Part shown: piece by piece, positions 6,519-6,600 of the stretch
How the letters are laid out: the number at the start of each line of letters is the position of its first letter
Numbering within the stretch: position 1 is the stretch's first letter
Source: Caulobacter sp.
GTDB lineage: Bacteria > Pseudomonadota > Alphaproteobacteria > Caulobacterales > Caulobacteraceae
Direction: 5' to 3'
DNA: 6,600 nucleotides
NCBI GenBank assembly: GCA_028291125.1
Contig: JAQGIN010000425.1
Span: forward strand, 1 to 6,600
The notes under the pieces: model-generated
The model's input: only the letters and a program-made list of their open reading frames with translations
The model's database searches: none
What the model was told of the DNA's origin: nothing
Translations under genes and position numbers: made by a program

Positions 6519-6600
6519 CGCTAGCGCCAAGGCTCCCCCTCAGAAACCGGCTGCTGAAAAACAGGTTGCGGCGCCGAGGTTCCGAGAGACAAGGGCGGCC

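Overview
The window looks like chromosomal DNA of a Caulobacter-type alphaproteobacterium (Caulobacteraceae). It has very high GC with strong GC bias at third codon positions. NuoA/B/C are alphaproteobacterial in type, and the nuo promoter fits the Caulobacter housekeeping consensus. Two kinds of palindromic intergenic repeat that I recall from this class are also present. The family assignment is by recognition, not by a database search.

Layout, left to right. (1) The start of the complex I operon runs on the minus strand: nuoA (1484-1107), nuoB (1116-535) and nuoC (538 to beyond the left edge). The genes overlap by 10 and 4 bases, and a good promoter lies at 1511-1539. (2) Divergent from it is a complete tRNA-Asp(GTC) gene with encoded CCA (1686-1762, plus strand) and its own promoter at 1605-1633. 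(3) A small three-helix membrane protein of unknown function lies on the minus strand (2132-1800). (4) Divergent from that is a luciferase-like flavin monooxygenase of the YhbW type (2320-3327, plus). (5) A mosaic palindromic repeat of about 100 bp (3332-3431) fills the convergent gap before a small Ala-rich lipoprotein gene (3679-3443, minus). (6) A GT4 glycosyltransferase (4957-3746, minus) and a GT1/UGT-type glycosyltransferase (5158-6408, plus) are divergent and share a 200-bp upstream region. (7) At the right end are a plus-strand terminator-like hairpin just after the GT1 gene and a classical minus-strand terminator at 6491-6518. The second announces a minus-strand gene whose end lies at or beyond the right edge.

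How the genes relate. NuoA-C build the membrane-anchoring and N2-cluster parts of respiratory NADH:quinone oxidoreductase and must be co-expressed with nuoD onward, outside the window. The remaining genes do not form one visible pathway. The two glycosyltransferases may act on the same glycoconjugate or glycolipid, but only their adjacency supports this. I found no CRISPR array, transposase, phage gene, toxin-antitoxin pair or defence cassette. I do not think the window holds a novel system. The points worth a second look are small: palindromes at promoters, the repeats, the Ala-rich lipoprotein and the paired glycosyltransferases.
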